Source: Chara braunii (Eukaryota; Streptophyta; Charophyceae; Charales; Characeae). From it: a DNA stretch of 30,335 bases. The notes beneath the pieces are model-generated. The model was not told where the DNA came from and did no database searches. It saw nothing but the letters and a program-made list of their open reading frames with translations. Within the stretch, counting starts at the first letter, position 1. Each line of letters begins with the position of its first letter. The stretch spans positions 8,017 to 38,351 of the forward strand of contig BFEA01000228.1 in the NCBI GenBank assembly GCA_003427395.1. The letters run 5' to 3'. Shown piece after piece: positions 19,130 through 29,116 of the stretch. Position numbers and translations under genes: made by a program.

Positions 19130-19186
19130 AATAAATAAATAAAAATAAATAAATAAATAAAAATAAATAAATAAATAAAAATAAAT
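19130..19186. repeat. (AAAT)n / AAATAAATAAAA tract
   Basis: Repeats of AAAT interrupted regularly by an extra A, giving a second-order period of about 18-20 bases. Confidence 0.9.
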
Positions 19187-19232
19187 CGAATGAATCTATC
19201 GCTAGAACGTGGATATATACATTACCACCCAC

Positions 19233-19238
<6 letters not shown>

Positions 19239-19310
<72 letters not shown>
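19239..19310. repeat. (TG)n microsatellite
   Basis: Thirty-six uninterrupted TG units, followed by AGTGTGTATG. Alternating purine-pyrimidine DNA of this kind can adopt the Z form (general knowledge). Confidence 0.97.
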
Positions 19311-19312
<2 letters not shown>

Positions 19313-19572
19313 TGTGTATGAGAGGGAGCTCTTACCTGGCCGCACGCGTGCTACACTAATGACGGGGACGGATCATTGTAATTATCGATCTTAAACGAAA
19401 AATGCCTAGTAAGCGCGAGTCATTAGCTCGTGTTTATTACGTTCCCGCTCTTTGTACACACCGCCGTCACTCATACCGATTGAATGGTCCGGTGAAGTGT
19501 ATGGAACGCGATAATCTCGGTTGTTTGCCGCTGAAGGGGGTGCTTTGGAGAGTTCATTGAACCTCATTATTT

Positions 19573-19660
19573 AGAAGAACAAGAAGAAGAAGAAGAAGAA
19601 AAAGAAAAAGAAGAAAAAGAAAAAGAAGAAGAAGAGGAAGAAGAAGAAGGAGAAAGGTGG
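19573..19660. repeat. (GAA)n / (AAG)n tract
   Basis: Purine-only AAG and AAAAG repeats on the plus strand. The minus-strand open frame across it is a run of Leu and Phe with no meaning. Confidence 0.95.
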
Positions 19661-20475
19661 TGGGGGGGAGGCCAGAGAGAAACTTACCTGTGATGCCATA
19701 GCTCCAGCTTCGTCTTCGAGGTACCTGCATCAAGATGCCACCTTCAGAGGTTAGTACCTGGTTCACGAAGAGAGAGGGGCGTGGAGGCGGTACGAGCGCT
19801 ATGGGAGATATGTGCGCAATGCCGAAAGGATGAGCTCACGATGTAGGAGAAGGCGCGCATGAAAATGGAAGGGCGGAGAGCGAGGCAGCGCAACACATGA
19901 CACACGGGGGACAATGTGATCGCAAGCGAGGAAAGAAAGAGAATCGCATGGAGGAAGTTCGCAGAAGGAAAGGGAACGTGCGATGAGGGAGAAGCTCACG
20001 AGGAGGAGGATAAGAAGAGGGAGAAGAGAAAGACAAAGAAGGAGAAAAAGAGAGCGTCGTGAGTGAGAGTAGAGCGCGAGGGAGTGCATAAGGGGAGGAT
20101 CGAAGAGAACGAGCTTGCAAAAAAAAAAATGGAAGGAAAAGAAGATGGAGAAGGAGAAGAAGAGGAAGGAGAAGGAGGAGAGGGGGAGTAGAGAGGAGGA
20201 AGGCAGAGTGCGTGTGTGCGTATGCGCGTATGTGACTGTGTGTGCGGGCTTGTGCCAATCTTGCAGCACACATCATGACGCTTCTATCAAAGTAGGACGA
20301 GCGAGTTCGAATGAAAGTTTGATGGAACAAAGGGGACAAGGCACTACGGTACTAGTGCGGGTGAGTGTGAATGGGGGAGAGAGGGAGAGATTGTGTATGG
20401 GTGCAAGTGGCATCTGTGTGTTGGGGAGCGAGGTTGTGAGTGAGACGAGAGACATACCTGGTGCTTGACGCAAGC
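19661..20475. other. Purine-biased region; no supported gene
   Basis: Long minus-strand open frames at 19799-20339 (up to 167 codons) are Ser/Leu/Phe/Pro-rich and arise from the purine tract. Donor-like sites on the minus strand lie at 19683-19689 (ACAG|GTAAGT) and 20453-20459 (CCAG|GTATGT). I see no protein domain. Confidence 0.4.
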
Positions 20476-20779
20476 GGCATTGGCCGAGATCTGTTCGTAC
20501 TTCAGAGAGATGTCGACGTCATCATCCGCATTGTTGTCTAGGCTAGATAGGATCTACCATTCGTAGTATGGGCATCGATTGCCAGGTAGGATATCAACTC
20601 TGGTTTTTCGTTAATGATGACGGGACTATTTCAGCATTGTCAACTTTTTGAGCTTTGCTGTGCTCTTAATTGGTGAAACTCGTGATGTAATTCTGCTGTT
20701 CGTTCGAGATCACGATTATCTGGTCTTGTGCATATGATGCTATTTGATTGCTGAAGTTCGCTATTACTCATCTTTCTTG

Positions 20780-20781
<2 letters not shown>

Positions 20782-20866
<85 letters not shown>
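20782..20866. repeat. (TTA)n microsatellite
   Basis: About 28 TTA units with a single TTG interruption. The open frames that cross it encode poly-Tyr or poly-Asn and are artefacts. Confidence 0.97.
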
Positions 20867-20867
<1 letters not shown>

Positions 20868-20921
20868 ATCAGACTTGCTTTCATTCACACTTTACATGTA
20901 TGCAAATATTAGCGCAGCAAA

Positions 20922-21347
20922 CTGGCGTTGTGCGCCCACTCAAAACTCAGAGTTATGGCGATCCGGATAAGAGTTCACTTTTGCTGGCTATGGCGACTCA
21001 ACACCCAAACCACACTCTGCTCGTACACACAGAATCACCCTGTGTATCCCACAAGGCTACTTACTATACACACACAAAGGAGAGACAAGACAGACAGACA
21101 AATTCGAGAAACAGACAGAAAGTGAGAAATGCAGACAGAAAGTCAGAAAGTGAGAAATGCAGACAGACAGATGACAGACAAAAAAACAGACAAAGACAGA
21201 CAAATAGACAAACAGACAAACAGACAAAACAGGCAGACAATGCACTATCTGGCGCCCAGCACCATAGTCATTTTGAGACAAATCTGAATCTGTGTCGTGT
21301 TCCCGGCTACGTTTACCTCTGAGTTTTGTGTGGGCGCAAAGCGTCAG
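20922..21347. mobile_element. Inverted-repeat-bounded element containing CAGA repeats
   Basis: A 31 bp left arm at 20922-20952 (TGCGCCCACTCAAAACTCAG core) is matched by an inverted right arm at 21317-21347 with a few mismatches. Inside lies a phrase shared with 22334-22394 (GGCGATCCGSATAAGAGTTC, then TTTTGCTGGCTATG) and a CAGA/GACA tract at 21083-21240. No target-site duplication is evident. It may be a MITE-like element. Confidence 0.55.
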
Positions 21348-21407
21348 CGTGAATGTGATCTCTTCGTATGTACGCTGGATATCGAAGAAGACAATTCTGA
21401 TTGCAAC

Positions 21408-21446
21408 AATAATAAACAACAATAATAATAATAATAATAATAACAA
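21408..21446. repeat. (AAT)n microsatellite
   Basis: About ten AAT units flanked by AAC variants. Confidence 0.93.
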
Positions 21447-22049
21447 CAGTGAAACGGTTTTCATCTCTTTGCAGTAACAGACGCAGATCTCAGGGCTCGA
21501 TCCCTAGACCTCACCCTACCCATGTACAGTATCTGTGTAGTCCTCGAGAGTTGAACCTGTGACCTGTGTATTCATAGACAGTTGGTAGGTCTGTCATAGG
21601 TCCATAGGCAGCAGGGGTTAGATTTGTAGATCTATAGAGAAGAAGTCTTAGCGAGTTCCAGAAGTCTAATTGTAGTTTTCTGGAAGGTCGGCAAGTGGGC
21701 AAGTGGTCAAGTGGCGAGTCAAGTGGCGGACTAAACCGCAGTGGAATTGCACAGGTTAGCAGTGAGTCCACAGTCAATCAGCGGTAAGGCTCAGTCGGTC
21801 CTAGTCCGGTCCAGCAAGTACCACGGGGACTGTGGGCACCATGGGCCGATGGCAAATGGCAGACCAATGAGTTTCTGAAGTATAAATCAAGAGGCAGCGC
21901 CCAACCTTTCATTCATTCCAACGTGAGCCATGCGGAAGCGCTGCCACAACGACTTGTGCGAGGAGGTCTGCAGTGAGCCCGGAGATTGCAGTAGGCGAGA
22001 GGAAGGGGTGTAGTCATAGGTTAGCAGTTGTGAAGTATACTGTGTGTTT
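21447..22049. other. No gene seen; T-arm-like site at ~21491
   Basis: AGGG-CTCGAT-CCCT near 21491 forms a small T-arm-like hairpin. On the minus strand CAGGTTCAACTCT near 21555 resembles a B box. These hint at SINE relics. The 88-codon minus-strand frame at 21511-21777 shows no domain. Confidence 0.35.
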
Positions 22050-22127
22050 TCAGTGTCACTGTGTGTGTGTGACTGTGTCACTGCGTGTCACCGTGTCTGT
22101 ATGAATGTCATAGTGTCTGTGTGACTG

Positions 22128-22333
22128 TCACAGTGCACTGTCTGCCTGTTTTGTTTGTTTGTCTGTTGGTCTGTTTGTCTGTCTTTGTCTGTTTGTTTGT
22201 CTGTCATCTGTCTGTCTGTCCCGTCTCTCCTTTATGTGTGTATAGTAAGTAGCCTTTTGGGATACACAGGGTGATTTTGTCAGTACGAGCAGAGTGTGGT
22301 TTGGACGCTGAGTCGCCATAGCCAGCGAAAGAT
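22128..22333. repeat. Inverted copy of the 20977-21250 segment, with TGTC repeats
   Basis: This is the reverse complement of 20977-21250: CAGTGCACTGTCTGCCTGTT at 22131 mirrors the end of the earlier CAGA tract, and GGGATACACAGGGTGATTTTG at 22258 mirrors the phrase after 21028. The two copies form a long inverted repeat with about 0.9 kb between them. Confidence 0.85.
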
Positions 22334-22394
22334 TTATGGCGATCCGCATAAGAGTTCACTTTTGCTGGCTATGACGACTCAGCGCCCAAACCAC
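22296..22394. repeat. Fold-back: 36 bp inverted arms
   Basis: GTGGTTTGGACGCTGAGTCG from 22296 is mirrored by CGACTCAGCGCCCAAACCAC ending at 22394. The arms extend inward to GCGAAAG and CTTTTGC and leave a ~27 base loop. The outer copy is also in direct repeat with 20954-21014. Confidence 0.88.
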
Positions 22395-23166
22395 TTGCAT
22401 TAACCTTAGCACTAAATGGCATTTTCGTTTCGGGTCATTTGTCTAAAGGGTCTGTGTTTAGTCAAAAGAGGTCCTTGAATGACTAAGTCAAAAGGGGAAT
22501 GTCTGGTTAAAAGGATTGAAGCCGTAAGTGTGATGTGTGTGAAAGTGAATGAATGGTTGACTCTGCTAGGATTGTGTAATGTGATTGACTCTTGTTTGCA
22601 GGTCAGTAAAACGACCAGCCGCATGCTATTTACGACAACCCACTGAGAAACTTACGCTCTCCTGGACCTTGATCCAAACATCTCGTCAACGTGTGATTTC
22701 TACACTTGGTTTGAGTACCCAACCTTGTGTTTTCCCTGATTGTTAGGAAGATTAGGAATATTGCTAAGGCGACAAGCCTCATTCATTTGCTGATCATATC
22801 TTTTATTCATGTTTGAAAGGTCAAAGACCTATGTTTTTCCTTTGATGAATTCAGACTGTTTATGTGAATGTGTTATGTGTATGTGACATTTCCTCGCCTA
22901 ATTACCCAGCCTTGTCTCATCTCACATATATCTATGTTATTGTTAAAGGGTTTTCATAGACAGATATGTCGAATGGACTTAATGACTAGGTAGGATGGGT
23001 ATGTGTCTTATGCGCAACCCCTGATAATTTAGGTACTGAGAGGGATTCTGCTTTGAAAATGGGATAGGCTATGAGTCATACCTATAGAAACTATTTATAG
23101 GCAAAGCATTAGTATGCGAAAAAGTTCATCAGTCGAGCTCACCTGATTTGTAAGTCGGTTCGGGAG
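22395..23166. other. No gene seen
   Basis: Mixed-composition DNA without recognisable domains, boxes or repeats. Confidence 0.4.
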
Positions 23167-23536
23167 ATCAGCGCCCTGATGCCCGACGCGTATACGAGTC
23201 AGTCTTAGGCGTTCAACCGCGTGTATGCCTATGCTACGGCGATCGAGCAAACGTCCTCGGCTGACTTACCACTGCGATTGCAAGTAAAAGCCTTCGCACA
23301 TGAGTCAGTAGCTCAGCAGGGATACACCCACCTAATGGATGGTGACAACTCCCACAGGTGGAGGTGAGTTGTACCTTGCAGTGTCTCTGTCCTGTCGCAA
23401 GGAGGCGCGAGAGGTATATCTCGCGCGCACGGTCGAAGTTGGTCTTTGGCTGAAACGTTTCTAAAACTCCTGCGTGATATGACCGTGAGGTCCGACTTTA
23501 AAAATATTACTTTACGTTTGGGTGTGGGACCGCCGC
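23167..23536 (+). repeat. ~370 bp repeat, copy A (inverted relative to 28697-29061)
   Basis: Shared phrases in order include GTCAGTCTTA then GGCGTTC, TATGCCTATGCTACGGCGATC, GTAAAAGCCTTCGCAC, CAGTAGCTCAGCAGGGATAC, CACCTAA-GGATGGTGACA, GCGCACGGTCG, ACTCCTGCGTGA and GGTGTGGGACCGCCGC. TAGCTCAGCAGG matches the RNA polymerase III A box at all 12 positions, but the B-box position (GGTGACAACTCC) is weak. The open frame at 23446-23634 overlaps it and is not convincing. Confidence 0.88.
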
Positions 23537-25500
23537 ATGTGAAAGGTGGGGCCGTTGTCGGGGATCTCGCTTTCCAGTCGAGGTCCTCAGTGAATGAACT
23601 TGGGTTTGGTAAAACGATGATCGCGGTAAAATGACAACCTTTAAATGAGCTAATATAGCTTGTGATATATGAGTTGAGTTACCGTAGGATAGACACTTAT
23701 AGTGTTACACACGTGAAAGACGTGTGAAGTCACGCCGACAAAGCCAATAGATGTCGCATTGCCTGGTAGTTAGACTAACTACTCGAAGACTATGTCCGTT
23801 GACTAGGTCATTTGTCATAGAGTCTGAGTACAAGATTATAAATTAAACTAACCCTATTAGTCATTACTTACATAGTCCAACTAGATCGTCAAATTCTTGG
23901 AGTTATATGATATACGCCCTAATGATAGACCCTATCTTTCAACGGTTGTCTTACTAAGAGAATGTATCGTGTGACATATGAGTCCATCATGATCTACTTG
24001 AGATAATTGTCTTTTCCAAGACTCTACTTAATATGGTATGATGATGAGGGTATTTTCCTAAAAGGTTAGTTAATCCATGGAGTTGTAATGACAAAAGTCA
24101 TGCGCTTCTGTATGATAGGTGCATTTGAGGATAGTAAACGATGATATATTAAGGGTCCGTCAAAATACAAAGGATTCTTGGTGTTTAAAATGACAAGCTT
24201 GGGGCATAGGACATTGTAGCCCTAGAAACCCGACTATAGGCATATTGTGTGATGATATGAATAGATAAATAAGATAAAGTGAGAGATATTGTGCTTATTT
24301 GTCTGGATGGCTAGGGGGTCAACTATTTAGTAGAGATCTGATTAAAATATTATGTTGATCTGATATAAAATCTGATTGATGAGGTTGCTCATTGAAAGTA
24401 TGATTTAACCCTTAGAGGGTCATGATATACAAGTTAATTATCCAATGAGTGATTCACTAATCATTAGGGGCAAGTAGTATGGTAAGCGTAATATTAGGTC
24501 ATCTACTTGAAAAATAGGTATCCGTTTGAGGTTGTATACGATAGAGTACGATAATGAATTAGCTTTATAAATTATTTGCATAGGGAATCTAATTATATTT
24601 ACCTTATGATTAAAGCTATATGAGTAAACTAAGACTTTTATCGATTGGTTACTCAATATAATCAGAGTGTTGGAGTGTCCACTTAAAAGACGACTCGACT
24701 CCTCGAGTTGCGGTATTATGTAAACAGTGTATGACTTGGTATGAATGAATGTATGCGAGGAATGAATGATATATGTTTCAAGTGACCTTTCATTGTTGGT
24801 TTGTTCCTGGTTGAATAAAGTTTGAGAGTGTTGTGTATATATTTTGATTGTCTGGTGACTGTTTGCGCCCGTCTGGATATGTTTATGAATTGCTCTCCTC
24901 AAATAGGGATAGACAAACCGTGTGAAATCCACGTTCGGCATGGGACCGAAGGTGAATGGAGTTACCAACCTTTGAAGAGAAGAAGTTCTCTCAAGGGAGG
25001 TCGGCATGCAGAACTTGTCCTTTTAGGGGATTGCAACGTTGATTGATACCTTTGCCTGAGAGGTTTGAAGAGGGTATAGTTAAGTCCTGTAGGCGGTAGT
25101 GAGACTCACGCCGGAACAATGTTCCTGATCCACAGTGGGGTGTTGTAATTTTTCCTTGTACAAGAGAGATGACTATAATACCGTTGAAAGAGAGGAAGGT
25201 GTTATGATCATATCAAGACGTTGCTTATAGAAAAGACGACTGTTGTTCGTCACAAGGAAAGGAATAGTGACCTTACCGCGTGTCGAGCAGAGTCATCTCA
25301 CCTTCTTAGTCGAGGTCCCACTAACCTCAGTTATGGGAGGTGAGGTTGTCCTACTCTATTTAGTAGCCGATTGATGGGGTCGCAACATCGAAATCGAAGA
25401 GAGATGTGGTGAGGCTCAGTCCTAGAAGCGGGGCTCGGGATCTGGGATGTTATCCTTTGATCGGATTACACCGCCCCTCGGCACGATATACCCCTATCAA
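23537..25500. other. A/T-rich region without a recognised gene
   Basis: The longest frame is 189 codons on the minus strand at 24438-25007. It has fairly normal composition but no domain I recognise, and it overlaps a plus-strand frame at 24822-25046. Small structures include the hairpin CACACGT-GAAAG-ACGTGTG (23708-23726) and the 13 bp palindrome GGAACAATGTTCC (25113-25125). The phrase GGGCTCGGGATCTGGGATGT near 25432 is of a type found near the ends of some plant gypsy LTRs, but I found no second copy and do not call an LTR. Confidence 0.35.
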
Positions 25501-25917
25501 GCCTGAAAGAGTAGTATATTTTATGTCATAATTATCATTGTCATGGTAATTTCACTGTGATTTTGTTCTCGTGTACTCTCGATTGTAACGGTTGTTCTCA
25601 TTGTTAATGAAATTACCAGTTGCTGTTTGTTTAAATTAGTACGACTGATTGTTTTGGTATTATATGAATTATGATTTATTTCCCTTATAGTCTCAAACAT
25701 TTCTTCTGCAATCATAAGTTATATTCCTTCTTTACGGTAGGAGAATGTCATTTATACTTGGTTCGTGAAAACAGGGGGAAAACCCTGCGTACAGTAACGA
25801 GTTATTTCAACATGTTTCTTCATTGATAATATCGATCTGGGTGAATGAATGTGGTTCAGTTTTGATAACTGTCGTCGAGAAGGTTTAATCATTTTTGGGG
25901 CAGCTTAGCTTAATACT

Positions 25918-25925
25918 CATGTATG
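25918..25925. repeat. Left target-site duplication of the hAT-like element
   Basis: CATGTATG immediately before the left terminal repeat. The right partner at 26693-26700 is CATGTACG, with 7 of 8 bases identical. Confidence 0.8.
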
Positions 25926-26692
25926 CAGGGTTGCCGGCGTTCAAGACCGGCCGAACACCCGAACCCGAACGCCCGAACGTTTGGGACCCCCTCTCGACGC
26001 GTTCGGACGTTCGGCCGAACGCAAGACCAAAAAAAAAAAAAAAAAAAAAAAAAAACAAATCCAAAAATTCTGAAAAAATAATATGTCATGCAGACGAATA
26101 AAGTAAACAACATTTGCCTCAACAGTACATCCAAAGTCCTTCCCAAATCTGAAATAAAAATCAAATATGAAAAAAAAAAAAAATTACTGAAAAAAAAAAA
26201 AACGATAATGAAATTATTGCGTGGGTGAGCAAGTTTTTGACACCGCCATCTTTGGCGATTTTTCATTTTTTTTTGGCTTTTTCAAATGCCATGAAATTTT
26301 ATACATATGTATCTTACATAATAGATAACCTACAAATAAATTTAAAAAAAATAATAATATGTTTCAGTCCCCGAAATAAAGGGAAAACAAAAAGTGAAAA
26401 AAAAAAAAAAAAAAAATAGTAAATGGGAAAGCAAGTTTTGACACCACCATCTTTGCCGATTTTTCATTATTGTTTGGCTTTACAGAATAACTCCAAAATT
26501 GAGAGACAAGTAACTTACATAACAGAGAACTAAAAAAAAAAAAAATCAGAAACAACAATTGATTTTTCAGTACCAAAATAATTTTTTGCGGGGTCCGAAC
26601 CCCTTCGAGTTCGGACCCTGTACGGGGACCCGAACGCCCGAACGTTCGGGGGTCAGCTTAGGGGCCTCCGTACGTTCGACCTGACAACTCTG
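25926..26692. mobile_element. Non-autonomous hAT-like DNA transposon (767 bp)
   Basis: The left end CAGGGTTGCCGG (25926) matches the inverted right end CAGAGTTGTCAG (26692 inward) at 9 of 12 positions. Both fit the CAGRGTTG style of hAT termini. The flanking 8 bp duplication is the size hAT transposases leave (family knowledge). The outer ~100 bp on each side is rich in CGAAC/GTTCG, while the interior is A-rich with a 27-base A run at 26029-26055. Inside, GCAAGTTTTTGACACCRCCATCTTTGSCG at 26229 recurs at 26430, so the element holds an internal duplication of about 200 bp. There is no transposase frame, so any movement would depend on an enzyme supplied elsewhere. The open frames inside are poly-Lys or poly-Phe artefacts. 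Confidence 0.82.
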
Positions 26693-26700
26693 CATGTACG
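26693..26700. repeat. Right target-site duplication of the hAT-like element
   Basis: CATGTACG, one base different from the left copy, directly after the right terminal repeat. Confidence 0.8.
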
Positions 26701-27371
26701 AGGATTATGCGAACATTCGTGCAAAGTATCATTGGAGACAAAACCTCAAAAGTCTGTATGACGGCAACCTAGACTGAATTCTTAAATCTTGGAATTATTT
26801 TAGGCAGGCACGATAAGTGTCCTGCTTGCAAAGGCATCAAAGGTTTGTCTTGAGAAAGGCGCCGCTCATTCCTCTATGGGGTCAGTCTGAGATAAAGTTG
26901 TGATATCCAACCGAGGAACTCACTCGAAGATGTCGATGTTTGAGAGATATTTTTGTATCAATGGTAACGTGGAAGCCAACATTTTCATGAAAATAATTTT
27001 TGGTATATTTTTGGAAGATCCCCGAGATGTGTGACTGACCGAGCTGTGATCGTAACTTGGAGGATACGATCCCTGAGTGGCAGCTTGACGATGATGCTTG
27101 TTCGTCCACCGAGTGGCAACCTGACAAGGATTAAAATATTTTTGATCATGATTTTTTGTATATATTGAATTGAACATCGTTAATCCACTTCAGGAGGTCA
27201 GTCTGAGGGACTGAATTACCAAGCCTATGGTGGAAAATTGGCATCGTTGGGACATAATTCCCAGCGTGGGCTGCTGACTAAGAATAACCAGGCAGCGGAC
27301 CTTCTGATTTTAGCCTGGAGTTGAGACCTGAGGGGTGACCACCCTGATGAAGGAATCAACTGAGGTAGTTA
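26701..27371. other. No gene seen; short internal repeat near 27075 and 27111
   Basis: GAGTGGCARCYTGACRA occurs at about 27075 and 27111. Minus-strand frames at 26882-27177 overlap each other and show no domain. Confidence 0.4.
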
Positions 27372-27767
27372 TCAGAGGGGTCGAATGTAGTCTTTAAAAT
27401 ATATGTGAAAATTTTGATGATAGAACTTACCCGTCATTGCGCAACCAATATAGGGACTACCGTTAATATAACAAACGTGGTAGGCCGCAGCTCCGGCCTG
27501 ATCATCAGGACTGTGGTGGGTCAAGATGGAGACTGCTTGCCCTCCTGTATTAGGCTTCGGGCAGGACAACTGACAAATATCGAAAGTTGGACATCCAAGG
27601 TCTCGGTTAGGACCCGCGTTTGAGGGGTTGAGTTCGCATGCGGACAAAAGCCCTGAAGACAACCAACGATGAGCTGGCCAAAAGTCTAAGGGTGAGGGGA
27701 AGGAGGAAACATTGTCATACTTGACTATTTCATGTACTGTAGTACGAATCAAGTATCCCCACTTCAT
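27372..27767 (-). CDS. Unrecognised 131-codon open frame, possible exon
   Basis: The minus-strand frame has balanced composition, including Trp, Cys and Tyr, unlike the low-complexity frames elsewhere. Near 27434-27424 the minus strand reads GG|GTAAGT, a donor-like site within the frame, so an exon ending there is conceivable. I recognise no domain, and there is no match to known transposon motifs. It may be chance. Confidence 0.2.
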   Translation of the reverse strand: MKWGYLIRTTVHEIVKYDNVSSFPSPLDFWPAHRWLSSGLLSACELNPSNAGPNRDLGCPTFDICQLSCPKPNTGGQAVSILTHHSPDDQAGAAAYHVCYINGSPYIGCAMTGKFYHQNFHIYFKDYIRPL

Positions 27768-28125
27768 GTCATTGAATTTATTTTGTTATGTGGGAGGCCC
27801 GGGTTAAAATCTCGACAGTTATAATGAAAAGTGAGGTGACGATGTCAATCATGAACCACAATTCCAAGGAATCGGATTTGGTTATCCACTTATCAAAGAT
27901 GCGCCTTATTTTGGGAAAGAGACTTACCTTCTCTTCCAAGGAGAAAGAGAGGTACTTGTATTATTTTGTATTGTATCATCTGTCCATTGATATTATCGAT
28001 CATGTCATATTTTATCAAGTTGATTTGATTATGGAAAACGATTAAAAGAAGAATTGTATGAACAATCGTGATAAACGTCCCTAGCGACGGGGACATCGCT
28101 TTATAGGGTCTGGCAATACTGTCGG
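27768..28125. other. No supported gene
   Basis: Two overlapping frames on opposite strands (27788-28045 plus, 27893-28156 minus) are A/T-driven and without domains. Confidence 0.35.
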
Positions 28126-28688
28126 ACCAAATACCCTTATAAGGGTATTTGACCATGTTTTTACAATTTGACAGCGAGATAACATCGACCCTTATGACAG
28201 AGTCGGTCTGAAAATTATAAGTGTGCGCGTGTTTTCACGCTGCACATAGAGACAATTCCCTCGACCAACTGAGGTCGGGGCGGATCGGTAAGAATAAATT
28301 AGGTTAGTGCGCACACACGTTATTTCGACGCACTGTGGTTCGAATAAGTAATAATACCCCTGAACCGTTTAGGTCGAGGGTTCGGTTCGGTAAAATCAGG
28401 TCTACCTACCGCTATCGGACCTCTAAAAAGAATTGTAACTTCGTCTTTTTCTGCTCGGCGGCCGGCTCCTAACACATTTACCGCTGCTTGAGTGGTACCG
28501 GCCAACCCGCCGCCTTAGTGTTCCCCCCACTGCAACCCTCAATGTCACGACTACAGGTAAGTACCGGCCCGCATGCCTTTCAAAGGAGCCAAGTGCCCTT
28601 GTGAGCCACACACAGACTCAAGTCGACAAACACTCAGACAAACACGCGGACCAGCAAGCGTGCACTCACACGCAGACTTGGGAAACGG
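28126..28688 (+). repeat. Gag-protease element 3' end and tail, copy 2
   Basis: Direct repeat of 17209-17757. The last protease codons before the stop are readable (LQFDSEITSTLMTESV then TGA at about 28208-28210), with two conservative changes from copy 1. The GCGTG-TTTT-CACGC hairpin, the GTTCGGTTCGG box and the ACAG|GTAAGT donor (28553-28562) are all retained. The upstream gag and protease are missing: the 5' boundary is a perfect palindrome at 28128-28151. The similarity stops at AAACGG (28688), directly against another repeat. Confidence 0.9.
28128..28151. repeat. Perfect 24 bp palindrome at the truncation point
   Basis: CAAATACCCTTA followed by its exact reverse complement. In copy 1 the same place reads CAAATACCCTTATATG with no palindrome, so the second arm is new in this copy. 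Confidence 0.95.
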
Positions 28689-28696
28689 TGTCGCGC

Positions 28697-29061
28697 GCGG
28701 CGGTCCCACACCCAGACGCAAAGTAAGTTTTTGGTGTTGGACCTCACGGTCGTGTCACGCAGGAGTTTCTTTGTCTCTTTAGCGAAATACCAACTCCGAC
28801 CGTGCGCGCGTGCTATACTTCTCGCGACTCCCTACGACAGGTTAGGGTCCCGCGAGGTATAACATACCTCCACGTGCAGGAGCTGTCACCATCCCTTAGG
28901 TGGGTGTATCCCTGCTGAGCTACTGACCCACGTGCGAAGGCTTTTACATGCAATCGCAGAGGTAGGCCAGCCGATGGTGTTTTCTCGATCGCCGTAGCAT
29001 AGGCATACGCGCGGTAGAACGCCTTAAGACTGACCTGTATGTCGAGCCCCTGAGGTGCTAA
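28697..29061 (-). repeat. ~370 bp repeat, copy B
   Basis: Reverse complement of 23167-23536 with scattered differences. It begins within 10 bp of the end of the gag-protease tail, so the two families are joined or nested here. The A-box match is retained on the minus strand at about 28922-28911. Confidence 0.88.
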
Positions 29062-29116
29062 CTCTTAGGACCAACTATCTAATCAGGTCGACTTCTCTAG
29101 GATAGTCTTCCACGCT

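Noticed and set aside
19799-20339. Overlapping 156- and 167-codon minus-strand frames as membrane proteins
   Set aside because: Two frames of the same G/A-rich DNA are both open, as expected from composition. Leu/Phe runs only mimic membrane segments.
20640-20888. Poly-Asn protein (prion-like)
   Set aside because: Direct translation of the (TTA)n microsatellite; the other strand gives poly-Tyr.
21083-21240. CAGA repeats as a CRISPR array
   Set aside because: Repeats are 4 bp units with no fixed spacers, and the surroundings are eukaryotic transposon DNA.
24361-24410. Hammerhead-like TTGATGAG...CTCATTGAAAG sequence near 24374
   Set aside because: The core has a mismatch in CTGATGA and no convincing flanking stems I and III were found.
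17209-28688. The two 3'-tail copies as the LTR pair of one 11 kb element
   Set aside because: The shared part includes protease codons, and the first copy lies after a gag-protease, so they are two family members and not two LTRs of one insertion.
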